Source: an uncultured bacterium
GTDB taxonomy: Bacteria; Bacillota_I; Bacilli_A; RF39; UBA660
Reading direction: 5' to 3'
NCBI GenBank assembly: GCA_947646655.1
Contig: CANSHI010000001.1
Span: 61,570 to 125,569 of the forward strand
Length of the DNA stretch: 64,000 nt
Shown: piece by piece, positions 55,633-64,000 of the stretch
How the letters are laid out: each line of letters begins with the position of its first letter
Position numbering within the stretch: position 1 is the first letter of the stretch
Notes under the pieces: model-generated
What the model saw: the letters and a program-made list of their open reading frames with translations, nothing else
Database searches by the model: none
Told to the model about the DNA's origin: nothing
Made by a program: the position numbers and the translations under genes

Positions 55633-57615
55633 TTATTTATTTCTGAAAGGATTTTCCATTGTACCATCACCAATCATTGTACTTACGTATTCTGCACTTA
55701 AGTTTATAACTGGAGCTATACCACTAGTATAATTGTAAGCAAGACTTCCGTTACTTTCTATTTGAAAAATATGGCTTTTACTACCATTTAATCCATATCC
55801 TGCTGGAGACATAGTAAAGTATTTTTGGCCTTTATGTAGATAGAATTTGTTATTAGGATATAGGTTTACATCAAATAAAGCTCCCGCGATAAAAGCTTCA
55901 TCGACAGAAATAAGACCTATGGGATAAGTTAGTTTGCCATTACCTTTTTCTTTGCTGACTGTAAATTTATCATTTTCTTGAGGACATGTAAGTATAGGTT
56001 CTGGATCGTTTCTGTTAATAAAATTGTGATTTGTTGTAGTAGATGAATTTATAAAAAGTCTATTAAATGGACCATAAAGTGTGGTGTTATGTCCATAACC
56101 TAGGCCTGAATCATTACTCCATCCTGTTTTATCTTTGCCTGGTATGCTTCTGTCGTTGCAAAATATTTCATCGCTTATATTATCTTCGTAGTCAGTATTT
56201 AAGAAATTAGCTCTATACCAATTATCGAGTTTTATTTTTACATCGGAATCGACTTCATTTTGTTGAGCTTCTTCTTTGGAAGTCATTAAATTTGAGCCAT
56301 ACATAAATCCGTATGCATAATTATTAGATGACCACTTATTTGTTCCAATTAAGCGATTCATGTTACTAGTCCCATTTTGATAAACTTCCGTTCCATCATA
56401 AATAATACGTATTGAACCATTTCCATTTACTCGTATTATTCGCCAATACATATCTTTGCCAGCATTGGGACTTATAGAACAATTGTTATTATATGTTGAA
56501 TCATTTTCACATTCCTCTAGACTAAAGTAATCTTGATAATTAGTATTATTTGTGTGGTAACCTCTGTAAGTTGAAGTTGACCATTTTCCAAACTTTAAAT
56601 AATTATTTTCTACCGCTCCCCTATAATAATAACTTAGTCCTTCTTCGTCTTGTATTGAAAAAACACCTGTTTCTTTATCATTATATTCTTTTAGTGTGCC
56701 TCTATATTGAGTTGTATTCAATTTAGAACTAGTAGAAGCAGAATTAACTTTGTAGAGTATATTTAAATTTGTGCTCGCTTGTAATGCATTGGTGGAAGAA
56801 CCTCCAGAATAAGCAACGTATTTTCCTTTAAGAGTTGTATATGAAGAATAGTAATGCGCTACTTGTGGATTTATTAAAGTGAATTTTCCTGTCATTGGGT
56901 CAAACTTGTAAGAAGATGCATAGGTAACATAAGTTGAAGGAGAATTAATAGTACCTTCTGAAACCGTGTTCATTTCGTATATTGGTTCGGGAGATAATTT
57001 ATTAAAATCAGGTGAATCTTCTTTTGCATGTATGTTTAACACAACCAAACTTCTTTCTAATCCAGGTTTAGTTCCTTCTTTTAAACTAAAATTAGCACTG
57101 AAAATTGCGTTTAAGTCTTCTGTCTGATCTGTATCATTTAAATAATTCAAAGTAATAGTTAGTTTACAAAAATATTTTGTGTTTATTGGAATTGTCAAGC
57201 CATCTAATAAAGTATGTGTACTTGGTTCAGTGCTTCTTGGTACATTTTTATTTGATATTAAATATGTGTAATCACCATCTTCTATTTCTGTATAAGATAG
57301 AGAATATGTTAATGAACCATCTATATAAGTGTTTATTAAATTTTCAAAATTTATCTTGGCAATAGCTTCTAAAGAGCCTGTATTTTCAATTGAGAATGTT
57401 TTTTCTATACTGCTTCCAAACTCTAAAGCTTGGTTTATTCCAGGATTTCCATCAGCAAAAGTTAAAGCAAGGGTCCCTGCCTCTCCTAATATTTCTTGAT
57501 TTTTATTATTAACATTACTTACAAAAAAAGCATATGTTCCTATAAAACTCACTAAAATTATAGAACAAATTAAAACTAATAATGTTAAATTTTTCCTTAT
57601 GTTTTTGTTATTCAT
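55633..57615 (-). CDS. Surface-antigen family member F (no tract; with an extra segment)
   Basis: The longest member at 660 residues. After the signal helix (LTLLVLICSIILVSFIGTYAFF) and TasA/CalY-like half, it has an extra segment of about 130 residues (about 215-345; Ser/Thr/Tyr-rich, with YVTYASSYKFDPMTGKF) before the shared block DEEGLSYYYRGAVENNYLKFG. A second insertion (YRGYHTNNTNYQDYF, CENDSTYNNNC) splits the motif, which continues as MYWRIIRVNGNGSIRIIYDGT, then FCNDRSIPGKDKTG and APVINLSAEYV ... GDGTMENPF. It has a normal promoter, so it may be a constitutive relative of the switchable genes. ATG at 57615 with GGAGTATAT upstream. Confidence 0.85.
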   Translation of the reverse strand: MNNKNIRKNLTLLVLICSIILVSFIGTYAFFVSNVNNKNQEILGEAGTLALTFADGNPGINQALEFGSSIEKTFSIENTGSLEAIAKINFENLINTYIDGSLTYSLSYTEIEDGDYTYLISNKNVPRSTEPSTHTLLDGLTIPINTKYFCKLTITLNYLNDTDQTEDLNAIFSANFSLKEGTKPGLERSLVVLNIHAKEDSPDFNKLSPEPIYEMNTVSEGTINSPSTYVTYASSYKFDPMTGKFTLINPQVAHYYSSYTTLKGKYVAYSGGSSTNALQASTNLNILYKVNSASTSSKLNTTQYRGTLKEYNDKETGVFSIQDEEGLSYYYRGAVENNYLKFGKWSTSTYRGYHTNNTNYQDYFSLEECENDSTYNNNCSISPNAGKDMYWRIIRVNGNGSIRIIYDGTEVYQNGTSNMNRLIGTNKWSSNNYAYGFMYGSNLMTSKEEAQQNEVDSDVKIKLDNWYRANFLNTDYEDNISDEIFCNDRSIPGKDKTGWSNDSGLGYGHNTTLYGPFNRLFINSSTTTNHNFINRNDPEPILTCPQENDKFTVSKEKGNGKLTYPIGLISVDEAFIAGALFDVNLYPNNKFYLHKGQKYFTMSPAGYGLNGSKSHIFQIESNGSLAYNYTSGIAPVINLSAEYVSTMIGDGTMENPFRNK

Positions 57616-57703
57616 ATATACTCCTAAGTTCCTTTTTTCAAGTGGACTAATTATAAGCTCTTTTTTGCACGATGGGGACTATTGCTACTAGTCTATATAT
57701 CGA

Positions 57704-57732
57704 ATTATATAAAATTTTGTCGTTTTTAGCAA
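57704..57732 (-). promoter_or_regulatory. Promoter of member F
   Basis: TTGCTA and TATAAT are separated by exactly 17 bases, about 90 bases before the ATG. No homopolymer tract is present. A small GACTA/TAGTC hairpin lies in the leader. Confidence 0.65.
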
Positions 57733-57834
57733 GTGCTTTTCTTTATTCTATACTTTTATTTTACCATATACTTTTTTGGTTTTTTGTCGAAAAAAAAGAA
57801 ATGATTTAAGTTCATTTCCTAATATTAATAACAG

Positions 57835-59217
57835 CTAGTTCAATTTGGTTTTCTCTCGTATAAATTCTTTTAAATCATCGATAGATATTGTTATTTGATT
57901 CATCGTATCTCTCGAACGAAGTGTTACAGTTCCTTTTTCTAACGTCTCGTCATCGATCGTAATCGCATAAGGCGTACCAATTGCATCGCTTCTTCGATAA
58001 CGTTTACCTATGCTTCCCGTTTCATCATATGTCACAGGAAACTCACTACATAAAGTGCCAAAAATCTCTTTAGCTTTTTCAGAGTGTACTTTTTTTATTA
58101 AAGGAAGTATAGTCACTTTGAAAGGTGCTAAAGCTGGGTGAAGATGAAGTACTTCTCTTTCTTCTCCATTTTCTAAAATTTCAACATCATAAGAATTTGA
58201 CAATATTGCAAGGAATAATCTATCTAATCCTAAAGACGGTTCGATTACATATGGAAGATACTTTTCGTTAGTGTCAGGATCGAGATATCTTAAATCTACT
58301 TTAGACGATTCCATATGTCTTCCCAAGTCATAATCTGTTCGATCGGCAATACCCCATAGTTCTCCCCAGCCAAAAGGATATTTAAATTCGATATCAGTTG
58401 TCGCTTTACTGTAAAAAGAAAGTTCTTCTTTTTTATGATCTCGGTATCGAAGATTTTCCTTTTTAATACCTATCGTTTTTAAAAAGTCTAAACATGAATT
58501 TTTGTAAAAGCCAAACCATTCTAAATCGGTACCTGGTTGGCAAAAAAACTCCAGCTCCATCTGTTCAAATTCTCTTAAGCGAAATATAAAATTACCTGGT
58601 GTTATTTCGTTTCGGAAAGCTTTACCTATTTGGCCTATACCAAAAGGCAATTTAAGTCGCATGCTTCTTTGAACATTATTAAAATTTGTGAATATTCCTT
58701 GAGCAGTTTCTCCACGAAGATAAACTTTACTCTTAGTGTCTTCAGTGACTCCTAAGCTTGTTTCAAATAATAGATTGAATTTTCTGATAGGTGTAAAATC
58801 GGCAGAATTACAAACTGGGCATGTAATGTTATGTTCTTTTATAAAAGTTTCTAACTGTTCATTGCTCCAACCGTCTCCTGTTTCATTACCTTCTGTAGCA
58901 TCTTCGACAAGTTTATCAGCACGATGGCGACTCTTACATTTCTTACAATCTATTAAAGGATCTGTAAAGCTTGTTACGTGACCACTTGCTACCCAAACGT
59001 TTGGGTTCATAATAATAGCTGAGTCGAGGCTGACATTATAAATATTTTCTTGTATAAATTTTTGATGCCATGCTTTTTTTAGATTTTCTTTTAATTCACG
59101 TCCCAATGGACCGTAATCCCAGGAATTGGCAAGACCGCCATATATTTCACTTCCTTGAAAAATGTATCCATATTGTTTCGAGTATTGAACTAAAGTGTCC
59201 ATTTTTAATTCTTTCAT
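57835..59217 (-). CDS. glyS: Glycine-tRNA ligase (homodimeric, class II)
   Basis: A 460-residue glycyl-tRNA synthetase of the alpha-2 type found in Staphylococcus, Mycoplasma and eukaryotes, not the GlyQ/GlyS alpha-beta type. Seen: SKQYGYIFQGSEIYGGLANSWDYGPLGRELK, the zinc site CKKCKSRH with CPVCNSADF, motif 2 FRNEITPGNFIFRLREFEQME, and the C-terminal anticodon-binding domain with motif 3 GLDRLFLAIL before it. The start has AAGGAGG upstream. It follows the RNase J-like gene by nine bases. Confidence 0.96.
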   Translation of the reverse strand: MKELKMDTLVQYSKQYGYIFQGSEIYGGLANSWDYGPLGRELKENLKKAWHQKFIQENIYNVSLDSAIIMNPNVWVASGHVTSFTDPLIDCKKCKSRHRADKLVEDATEGNETGDGWSNEQLETFIKEHNITCPVCNSADFTPIRKFNLLFETSLGVTEDTKSKVYLRGETAQGIFTNFNNVQRSMRLKLPFGIGQIGKAFRNEITPGNFIFRLREFEQMELEFFCQPGTDLEWFGFYKNSCLDFLKTIGIKKENLRYRDHKKEELSFYSKATTDIEFKYPFGWGELWGIADRTDYDLGRHMESSKVDLRYLDPDTNEKYLPYVIEPSLGLDRLFLAILSNSYDVEILENGEEREVLHLHPALAPFKVTILPLIKKVHSEKAKEIFGTLCSEFPVTYDETGSIGKRYRRSDAIGTPYAITIDDETLEKGTVTLRSRDTMNQITISIDDLKEFIREKTKLN

Positions 59218-59226
59218 AAAGCCTCC

Positions 59227-60861
59227 TTAAATTTCTTGTATTACGGCAATTATCATAGGTTTAGATTCAGTTTCTGTATAAAAATATTTTCCTAAACTTT
59301 CACGTATTTCTTGTTTTATAGTATTGTAGTCGACGTATTCAGGGGTCGTATTTTTAGTAATAATGTTTTCACTAATCTTCTTAATTTCTGCGATCATTTC
59401 ACTTGAATCTTTAACATAGATGAATCCCCTTGTAGTAACTTCAGGTCCTACAACGATTTCTTTTGTCTTTTTTGAAAGACTAGCACTTACTAAGACGATG
59501 CCGTTTTCTCCTAATACTTCTCTATCTTTAATGACAAGTTCACCAACATCTTCTCCGATGGAACCGTCGATTAATACATCATTAATTTTAATCGATTCTT
59601 GTTTGTCTATAAGTGATCCATTTTCGAATGTAACAAATTCTCCATTTTGACGAAGAATGATATTTTCTTTTGGCATACCTAAATCGCTTGCTAAGTTAGC
59701 TGCTCCGACCATATAGCGGTATTCGCCTTCTACTGGCATACAATATTTCGGTTTTAAAAGATCCATCATCATCATCAAATCCTCACTCGAAGCGTGATGA
59801 AGAATATTTTTTTCTTTAGGAATCGCATATGATTCGACATTCATAAGCGCTAAGTCATTTTGAAGATCTACTAATCTCTTCTCATTATAATCATATGAAG
59901 GCTCTGCAAAAAGAATAGTATCTTTTTCTTTTAATGTGATAAATTTATCATAGCCATCGGCAATTTTTCTAATATTTCGATATTGATTTTTTTTGTCATC
60001 ACTTATAAGTACTACTGCTCTTTTGTCTTTTAAATCATCAAGTGTTCCTATTACATTTTTAGGTACATTTAAATAGTTGTTTTCGATAACCATATTGATA
60101 AGACTTTGCAACTTATGTCCCATTATTACTACTTTGCGATGAGTATTTTCAAGAGCTTTAAAAATTTCTGCGATCGTATATAAATGATCATTAAATACAG
60201 GAATCAATATACGTGATTCAGCTTTATTAATGATATCTTTGTAGTAATTTTCGAATTTATGATTTGGACTCGTATGGCCAAGACGTTCTGAGAATGAAGA
60301 CTCGCTTAAAAGACATAAAACTCCTAGCTTTCCAACATAGGCAATTTTACCTAAGTCCATACTATAAGCTCCCGTCATACTTGGGTCTATTAGGAAGTCT
60401 CCTGTATATACTATAGCCCCATCTTTTGTATTGATCACATACATAAGTGAGTCCGGTACCGAATGGTTGATATTGATCGGAAAGACACTTATCGAACCGA
60501 AATTTATTTTATGATGTGCTGTTATCTCGACAATTCTTTTTGTATCAAACCCTTCTAATTTTAAAAATAGCGATGTGTATTTACTGGCAAATATTTTAAC
60601 TTTCGGTAAAATACGGGCTAAGTTAAAAATTCCACCGATATTTTCAGGGTGAGCATGTGTTAAAAAGATTCCTCGTATTTTTTTCTGATTTTTAATTAAA
60701 TAATCATAATCGGGTATTATGTAGTCGATACCATACATTTCTTCGCTTGCAAATTTAATACCTGCATCTAATATGAATATCGCGTTATCTACTTCTACGA
60801 TATATGTATTTTTACCATTTTCATTTAGGCCACCCATGGCCATTATTTTAATTTTACTCAT
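59227..60861 (-). CDS. RNase J2-like protein, metal ligands lost
   Basis: A 544-residue protein of the RNase J family: a beta-lactamase domain, beta-CASP domain (from about residue 210) and C-terminal domain. RNase J1 is an active 5'-3' exonuclease with the motif HxHxDH, HVSGHG and PVHGEYR. Here these read HAHPEN (residues 69-74), HHASSED and PVEGEYR, so most metal-binding residues are gone. This is the J2-like condition; J2 forms a complex with J1 and has little activity alone. YTGDFLIDP keeps one conserved Asp. The ATG at 60861 has AAAGGATTGG upstream. Presumably a J1 gene lies elsewhere. Confidence 0.88.
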   Translation of the reverse strand: MSKIKIMAMGGLNENGKNTYIVEVDNAIFILDAGIKFASEEMYGIDYIIPDYDYLIKNQKKIRGIFLTHAHPENIGGIFNLARILPKVKIFASKYTSLFLKLEGFDTKRIVEITAHHKINFGSISVFPININHSVPDSLMYVINTKDGAIVYTGDFLIDPSMTGAYSMDLGKIAYVGKLGVLCLLSESSFSERLGHTSPNHKFENYYKDIINKAESRILIPVFNDHLYTIAEIFKALENTHRKVVIMGHKLQSLINMVIENNYLNVPKNVIGTLDDLKDKRAVVLISDDKKNQYRNIRKIADGYDKFITLKEKDTILFAEPSYDYNEKRLVDLQNDLALMNVESYAIPKEKNILHHASSEDLMMMMDLLKPKYCMPVEGEYRYMVGAANLASDLGMPKENIILRQNGEFVTFENGSLIDKQESIKINDVLIDGSIGEDVGELVIKDREVLGENGIVLVSASLSKKTKEIVVGPEVTTRGFIYVKDSSEMIAEIKKISENIITKNTTPEYVDYNTIKQEIRESLGKYFYTETESKPMIIAVIQEI

Positions 60862-60951
60862 ATAAACCAATCCTTTCTAAAATATAAAAAATTTATATAA
60901 AGTTCAATTTAATGGATTTATTATACCAAAAAACGAAAAAAAAAGAAAGTA

Positions 60952-61731
60952 TTAGCCCTCTTTTTCGTCTATTAGTTTACTAATGTGTACAATGTTTAAG
61001 TCTTTATATTTAATTTCGGATAATAAGAGCTTAACATTTTCAACTTTAGTATTTGGACCTATTTTTATGATACTACCTGGATTTAAACCATTTTTGATCT
61101 CAACATAATTATTGTTGTCGAGTTCTAGTATAGGGTCTATTAAATAATAGGAATTCTTTTTGCATAGATCGATATCGCTTACTCCTTTTAAGCATATTTT
61201 TTTATTTTCACTTAAAGTCTTTCCAATAGCATTGAACTCATTTTTATCTGTCGCTGCATTGATGATTTCAGCGTACTCTTCTTTAGTGACTTGCTTATCG
61301 GTTACAATGTTATATTGAATTTTTGAAGAGTTTAAAAAGCTTGCAGTTTCATGATTATCATTTATGATTAAACTAATATTACGGTTACTTGGATTACCAC
61401 TTGAAATGAATTTATCTTTATTATCGTTAAGTGAAGTTTCAGGTTTGACAAAGTCAAAAATTAAATAGTTTTCGTTAAATGAACCGAAGTCGTGCATGTT
61501 TAAATATGATTCTTGATCGTTTACAATTTTTCCGTATTTTCCAGGGATAATTGAATTGTTTTCATTATCAATTATGGCATCAACGGGAGTTGTTTTATAA
61601 GTGGCACTTACAGCTTTTATGCTTTGCATTAGTTCGCTTTTGTTCGCGACCATTAAACTTACTCGATCAGTGAAATAAAAACTGAAAGCGATTAAGGCAA
61701 ATCCTCCAACCCATTCAAAAATTTTTCGCAT
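60952..61731 (-). CDS. Hypothetical membrane-anchored protein
   Basis: Unrecognised protein of about 259 residues. It has one N-terminal helix (FEWVGGFALIAFSFYF), then an extracellular domain of about 235 residues. A pattern ISLIINDNHETASFLNSSKIQYNIVTD suggests an alpha/beta fold, distantly recalling divergent polysaccharide deacetylases, but no catalytic residues are seen, so no function is claimed. The ATG at 61731 is preferred because the GTG at 61740 lies in the AGGTGAT ribosome site. It follows ssb by about 38 bases. Confidence 0.7.
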   Translation of the reverse strand: MRKIFEWVGGFALIAFSFYFTDRVSLMVANKSELMQSIKAVSATYKTTPVDAIIDNENNSIIPGKYGKIVNDQESYLNMHDFGSFNENYLIFDFVKPETSLNDNKDKFISSGNPSNRNISLIINDNHETASFLNSSKIQYNIVTDKQVTKEEYAEIINAATDKNEFNAIGKTLSENKKICLKGVSDIDLCKKNSYYLIDPILELDNNNYVEIKNGLNPGSIIKIGPNTKVENVKLLLSEIKYKDLNIVHISKLIDEKEG

Positions 61732-61769
61732 ATTTATCACCTATATAACTTTATGATTTTTTGTATATT

Positions 61770-62153
61770 TTATTCAGCTATTGTAAGATTTTCTTCGATT
61801 ATTTCTTCTTCAGTAGTCTCAATAGTATCTTCTTTTGTTTTTTGAGATTGCATGAATGATATTTGATCTGCGATTATTTCGTATGAATATACTTTATTGT
61901 CTTCTTTATCTACATAATTGTTGTTTTGAATACGACCTTTGACAGAGATCATATCACCTTTCTTGCAATACTCACATACTCTTTCGGCAATGACATTCCA
62001 TACTTTACAACTGATGAAATCTGTCTCATAAATGCCATCTGAATTTTTATAAGTTCTTTTGATGGCTATAGTTACATAGCAATTTGATTTTCCTTCAGAC
62101 TTTCTCAGTTCAGGATCTTTTGTCAATCGGCCAACTAAAAATAGTGCGTTCAT
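61770..62153 (-). CDS. ssb: Single-stranded DNA-binding protein
   Basis: A 127-residue SSB, an OB-fold that coats single-stranded DNA. Seen: NALFLVGRLTKDPELRKSE, the typical VTIAIKR strand, FISCKVWNVIAERVCEYCKKGDMISVKGRIQ, and YSYEIIADQISFM. The C-terminus is acidic (EETIEENLTIAE), but the usual DDDIPF tip is absent, so partner binding may be weaker or differ. It is separate from rpsF/rpsR, so it could be a second SSB. ATG with AAAGGAGGGAA upstream. Confidence 0.9.
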   Translation of the reverse strand: MNALFLVGRLTKDPELRKSEGKSNCYVTIAIKRTYKNSDGIYETDFISCKVWNVIAERVCEYCKKGDMISVKGRIQNNNYVDKEDNKVYSYEIIADQISFMQSQKTKEDTIETTEEEIIEENLTIAE

Positions 62154-62335
62154 AGAGATTCCCTCCTTTCTCGTTCGATACTAGCAAAAAGGAGGGATAG
62201 AAGGCAAACCACAAAAATTTATTTTTAGTAATACAAAAATCGCATATCAAATGATGAAATCACATTTTTTGTTTATTTTTTGACGATTTTTTTGTCATTT
62301 ATTATTTTTAGTACGCCAAAATTTAGTTTTTCGTA

Positions 62336-62857
62336 TCAAGTTCCAAAAAGCATATAGACTACTAGAAAGCTGGCAATGATTCCTATGGCATCGGCGAATA
62401 AACCCGCTTTTAAAGCATAACGAATCTTTTTAATGCCAACACTTCCGAAATAAAGAGTTATGACATAAAATGTTGTGTCAGTGCTTCCTTGCATTATACT
62501 TGAAAGCCTACCGACGAAAGAATCAGGCCCAAAGTTTGAGAAAATATCAGTCATTATTACTTCACTGGCTGCACCACTGATCGGTCTTAGAAGTGCCATC
62601 GGAAAAATGCTTATTGGAATATCGGGTCCCAACATGTTTGCGATTCCCTTAAAAATGAAATCCAAAATACCACTATGGAGAAAGATGTTAACAGCAAAGA
62701 CCATGCTTACGGTAAAAGGAAAAATGTTAATAGCACTTTGGATGCCATCTTTAGCACCTTTAATAAAGGATGAATAGATGTCTACTTTTTTATAAAGTCC
62801 ATAGACTATTATTCCTAATATTAAGATGGGCAGTAGTAGTAATGAGATTGTTGTCAT
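62336..62857 (-). CDS. spmB: Spore maturation protein B-like membrane protein
   Basis: A 173-residue membrane protein of the SpmB family (nucleoside-recognition/GATE domain). Seen: about five helices, FIKGAKDGIQSAINIFPFTVSMVFAVNIF, LRPISGAASEVIMTDIF, GPDSFVGRLSSIMQGSTDTTFYVITLYFGSVGIKKI. In Bacillus SpmA and SpmB act with DacB in spore core dehydration and cortex. It lies nine bases after spmA. Confidence 0.9.
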   Translation of the reverse strand: MTTISLLLLPILILGIIVYGLYKKVDIYSSFIKGAKDGIQSAINIFPFTVSMVFAVNIFLHSGILDFIFKGIANMLGPDIPISIFPMALLRPISGAASEVIMTDIFSNFGPDSFVGRLSSIMQGSTDTTFYVITLYFGSVGIKKIRYALKAGLFADAIGIIASFLVVYMLFGT

Positions 62858-62865
62858 GTTTTCTC

Positions 62866-63450
62866 CTATCTATTTTTATTTTTCTTTCTAATGAGTGAAT
62901 CGATGGAAAGCCCCGCTATGGTTGATGCCAGTGTTGCAAGCAACGCTCCCGAAATTATTTCACTAGGGTTAGCACTTCCATACATGGCTCTTAAACTTAT
63001 GATAGCAGTTGGAATTAAGGTTACGCCTGAAGTATTTAGTACTAAAAAGGTTATCATAGCGGGAGAAGCAGTGTCTTTCTTGTCATTCAATTCTTGTAAT
63101 TTTTCCATAGCTTTAAGTCCAAAAGGCGTTGCAGCACTTCCTAGTCCTACCATATTGACGATTATATTGGATGCAATTAATCCTAGTGATTCATGACCAG
63201 TAGGAATACTCGGGAAGATTCGTGCTAAAATAAATGAAAATTTTCGAGCTATTTTTTCTAAAAGTCCTGAATCGCTTGCTATTTGCATGAGCCCCATCCA
63301 TAACACGATCATCGGAAACATGCTAAAAAACATTTCTAATGCTTGTGCAGAACTCGCTAGTATTTCGGTATTTACTAAAGACAGATTATTAGTTGTAAAA
63401 CTGAATATAATACCAATTAAAATTAAAAAACCCCAAATTATACTTACCAT
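62866..63450 (-). CDS. spmA: Spore maturation protein A-like membrane protein
   Basis: A 194-residue membrane protein of the SpmA family. Seen: an N-terminal helix, the FFSMFPMIVLWMGLMQIASDSGLLEKIA block, SLGLIASNIIVNMVGLGSAATPFGLKAMEKLQELN, and MITFLVLNTSGVTLIPTAIISLR. Its start overlaps the dacB-like gene by seven bases, with AAAGGAATTTTT upstream. Order dacB, spmA, spmB is the classic operon. Confidence 0.9.
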   Translation of the reverse strand: MVSIIWGFLILIGIIFSFTTNNLSLVNTEILASSAQALEMFFSMFPMIVLWMGLMQIASDSGLLEKIARKFSFILARIFPSIPTGHESLGLIASNIIVNMVGLGSAATPFGLKAMEKLQELNDKKDTASPAMITFLVLNTSGVTLIPTAIISLRAMYGSANPSEIISGALLATLASTIAGLSIDSLIRKKNKNR

Positions 63451-64000
63451 TTTAAAAATTCCTTTATTTTATCGAGAAACGATTTTTTTTCTTGTGTTTT
63501 TTTGACTGCGTAAATGTTTTGTTTTTTATATACTACTCCATCCATGGTTATGGACATAGTACCTATTACTTGAGCATTATCGCTTGCAGGTACATTTTTG
63601 TATAGTTCTACTTCTCTTTTTACTCTTTTTTTCTCCGATTTATTTAGTAGCATGTAGAAGTCAGAAGTAGTATATACATCGTATCCCCATTTGTAACTAA
63701 CACGAGGATTATTTTTGTCGATCAATTTGTATTTCTTATACTCATCAAAATATTGTTCATACAGTTTTTCATGAGTTAAAAAGCGATCGGAATCTTTGAA
63801 GGTGGCAACTACCAAGTTTTTATCGTCTTTAGTAGCTGATGAGACAAAGGTATGCCTAGCACGTGTAGTGAATCCAATTTTTCCACCAGTTGCGTATTTA
63901 TAATCGGTCAGTAATCTATTTTTGTTATACCAAACGTAAGTGTTAAAGTTGGTTTTTAGTTTGTATTCTTTAGTAGAAGTTATTTTTCGAAATTCTTCAT
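63444..64000 (-). CDS. dacB: D-alanyl-D-alanine carboxypeptidase, DacB-like (partial, C-terminal part)
   Basis: The C-terminal 185 residues of a penicillin-binding carboxypeptidase; the N-terminus, with SxxK and SxN, lies beyond the window. Upstream of the internal TTG at 63815 the frame continues to the window end as RLLTDYKYATGGKIGFTTRARH, then TFVSSATKDDKNLVVATFKD. The KTG box reads KIG here. The C-terminus is an extra segment with MSITMDGVVYKKQNIYAVKK. Its position before spmA and spmB matches dacB. It overlaps spmA by seven bases. Confidence 0.8.
   Translation of the reverse strand, partial: EEFRKITSTKEYKLKTNFNTYVWYNKNRLLTDYKYATGGKIGFTTRARHTFVSSATKDDKNLVVATFKDSDRFLTHEKLYEQYFDEYKKYKLIDKNNPRVSYKWGYDVYTTSDFYMLLNKSEKKRVKREVELYKNVPASDNAQVIGTMSITMDGVVYKKQNIYAVKKTQEKKSFLDKIKEFLKW

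Noticed and set aside
1..64000. Mollicute genetic code (UGA = Trp)
   Set aside because: Several genes end with TGA and tryptophan is coded by TGG; reading TGA as Trp would run genes into each other.

Overview
The window is low-GC, tightly packed Bacillota DNA with nearly all genes on the minus strand. Likely source: a small-genome gut lineage of Bacilli (Erysipelotrichia or RF39/RFN20-like), but the exact taxon is inference. Evidence: a homodimeric-type GlyRS, an RNase J2-like protein, GatCAB, spmA/spmB with a dacB-like gene, ylbJ- and ylbL-like genes and dacF. TGA ends genes (for example the 4481-5203 gene and the intron maturase), so the standard bacterial code applies and a UGA=Trp Mollicute is excluded.

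Layout. 1-1064: ruvB (partial) and ruvA. 1145-5203: an operon of three exported, Cys-containing proteins of unknown role. 5380-11767: VanZ-like protein, DacF, YidD, ZIP transporter, AI-2E-family permease, Fmt and small membrane proteins. 11858-13224: a surface-protein gene split by a poly-C tract. 13349-13425: tRNA-Val(GAC). 13456-21086: a signalling and lipid block with a stand-alone Hpt-REC protein, two closely related hybrid histidine kinases, a PlsC-like acyltransferase and an AMP-forming acyl ligase. 21192-28591: rpoC and rpoB behind two promoters. 28830-33757: accessory DNA with a group II intron (broken maturase ORF), a Fic protein with a duplicated C-terminal module, and a tyrosine integrase. 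33758-34215: a tiny hydrophobic peptide and a candidate structured RNA. 34216-43878: YlbL-like protease, YlbJ-like protein, RmuC, DedA-like protein, an ATPase relic, gatCAB and two M3-like metallopeptidase paralogues. 43956-57615: a surface-antigen island. 57835-64000: GlyRS, RNase J2-like protein, SSB, SpmB, SpmA and a partial DacB-like carboxypeptidase.

The most striking system is a six-member family of exported proteins (11.9-13.2 kb and 44.2-57.6 kb). Five share an N-terminal half that looks like TasA/CalY (camelysin) fibre proteins; all six share a C-terminal half with the motif FAGFYWRIIRVNGDGS or a close variant. I noticed three runs of 9-11 G/C in this AT-rich DNA, and every one sits at a member of this family. 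One (C9) lies inside the reading frame just after the signal peptide and puts the gene out of frame. The other two (G10 and G11) lie between a TTGACA -35 box and a TACAAT or TATAAT -10 box, stretching the spacer to 19 and 21 bp. This is what slipped-strand phase variation by two mechanisms, translational and promoter-spacing, would look like. One promoter would switch a three-gene operon. Another member (55633-57615) has an ordinary 17-bp-spaced promoter and no tract.

Other points: an RNase J-family protein that has lost its metal ligands, near-identical kinase halves attached to different membrane sensors, a cohesin/dockerin-like repeat protein beside the antigen island, and several relics. 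All functional statements rest on reading motifs by eye; no database search was run.
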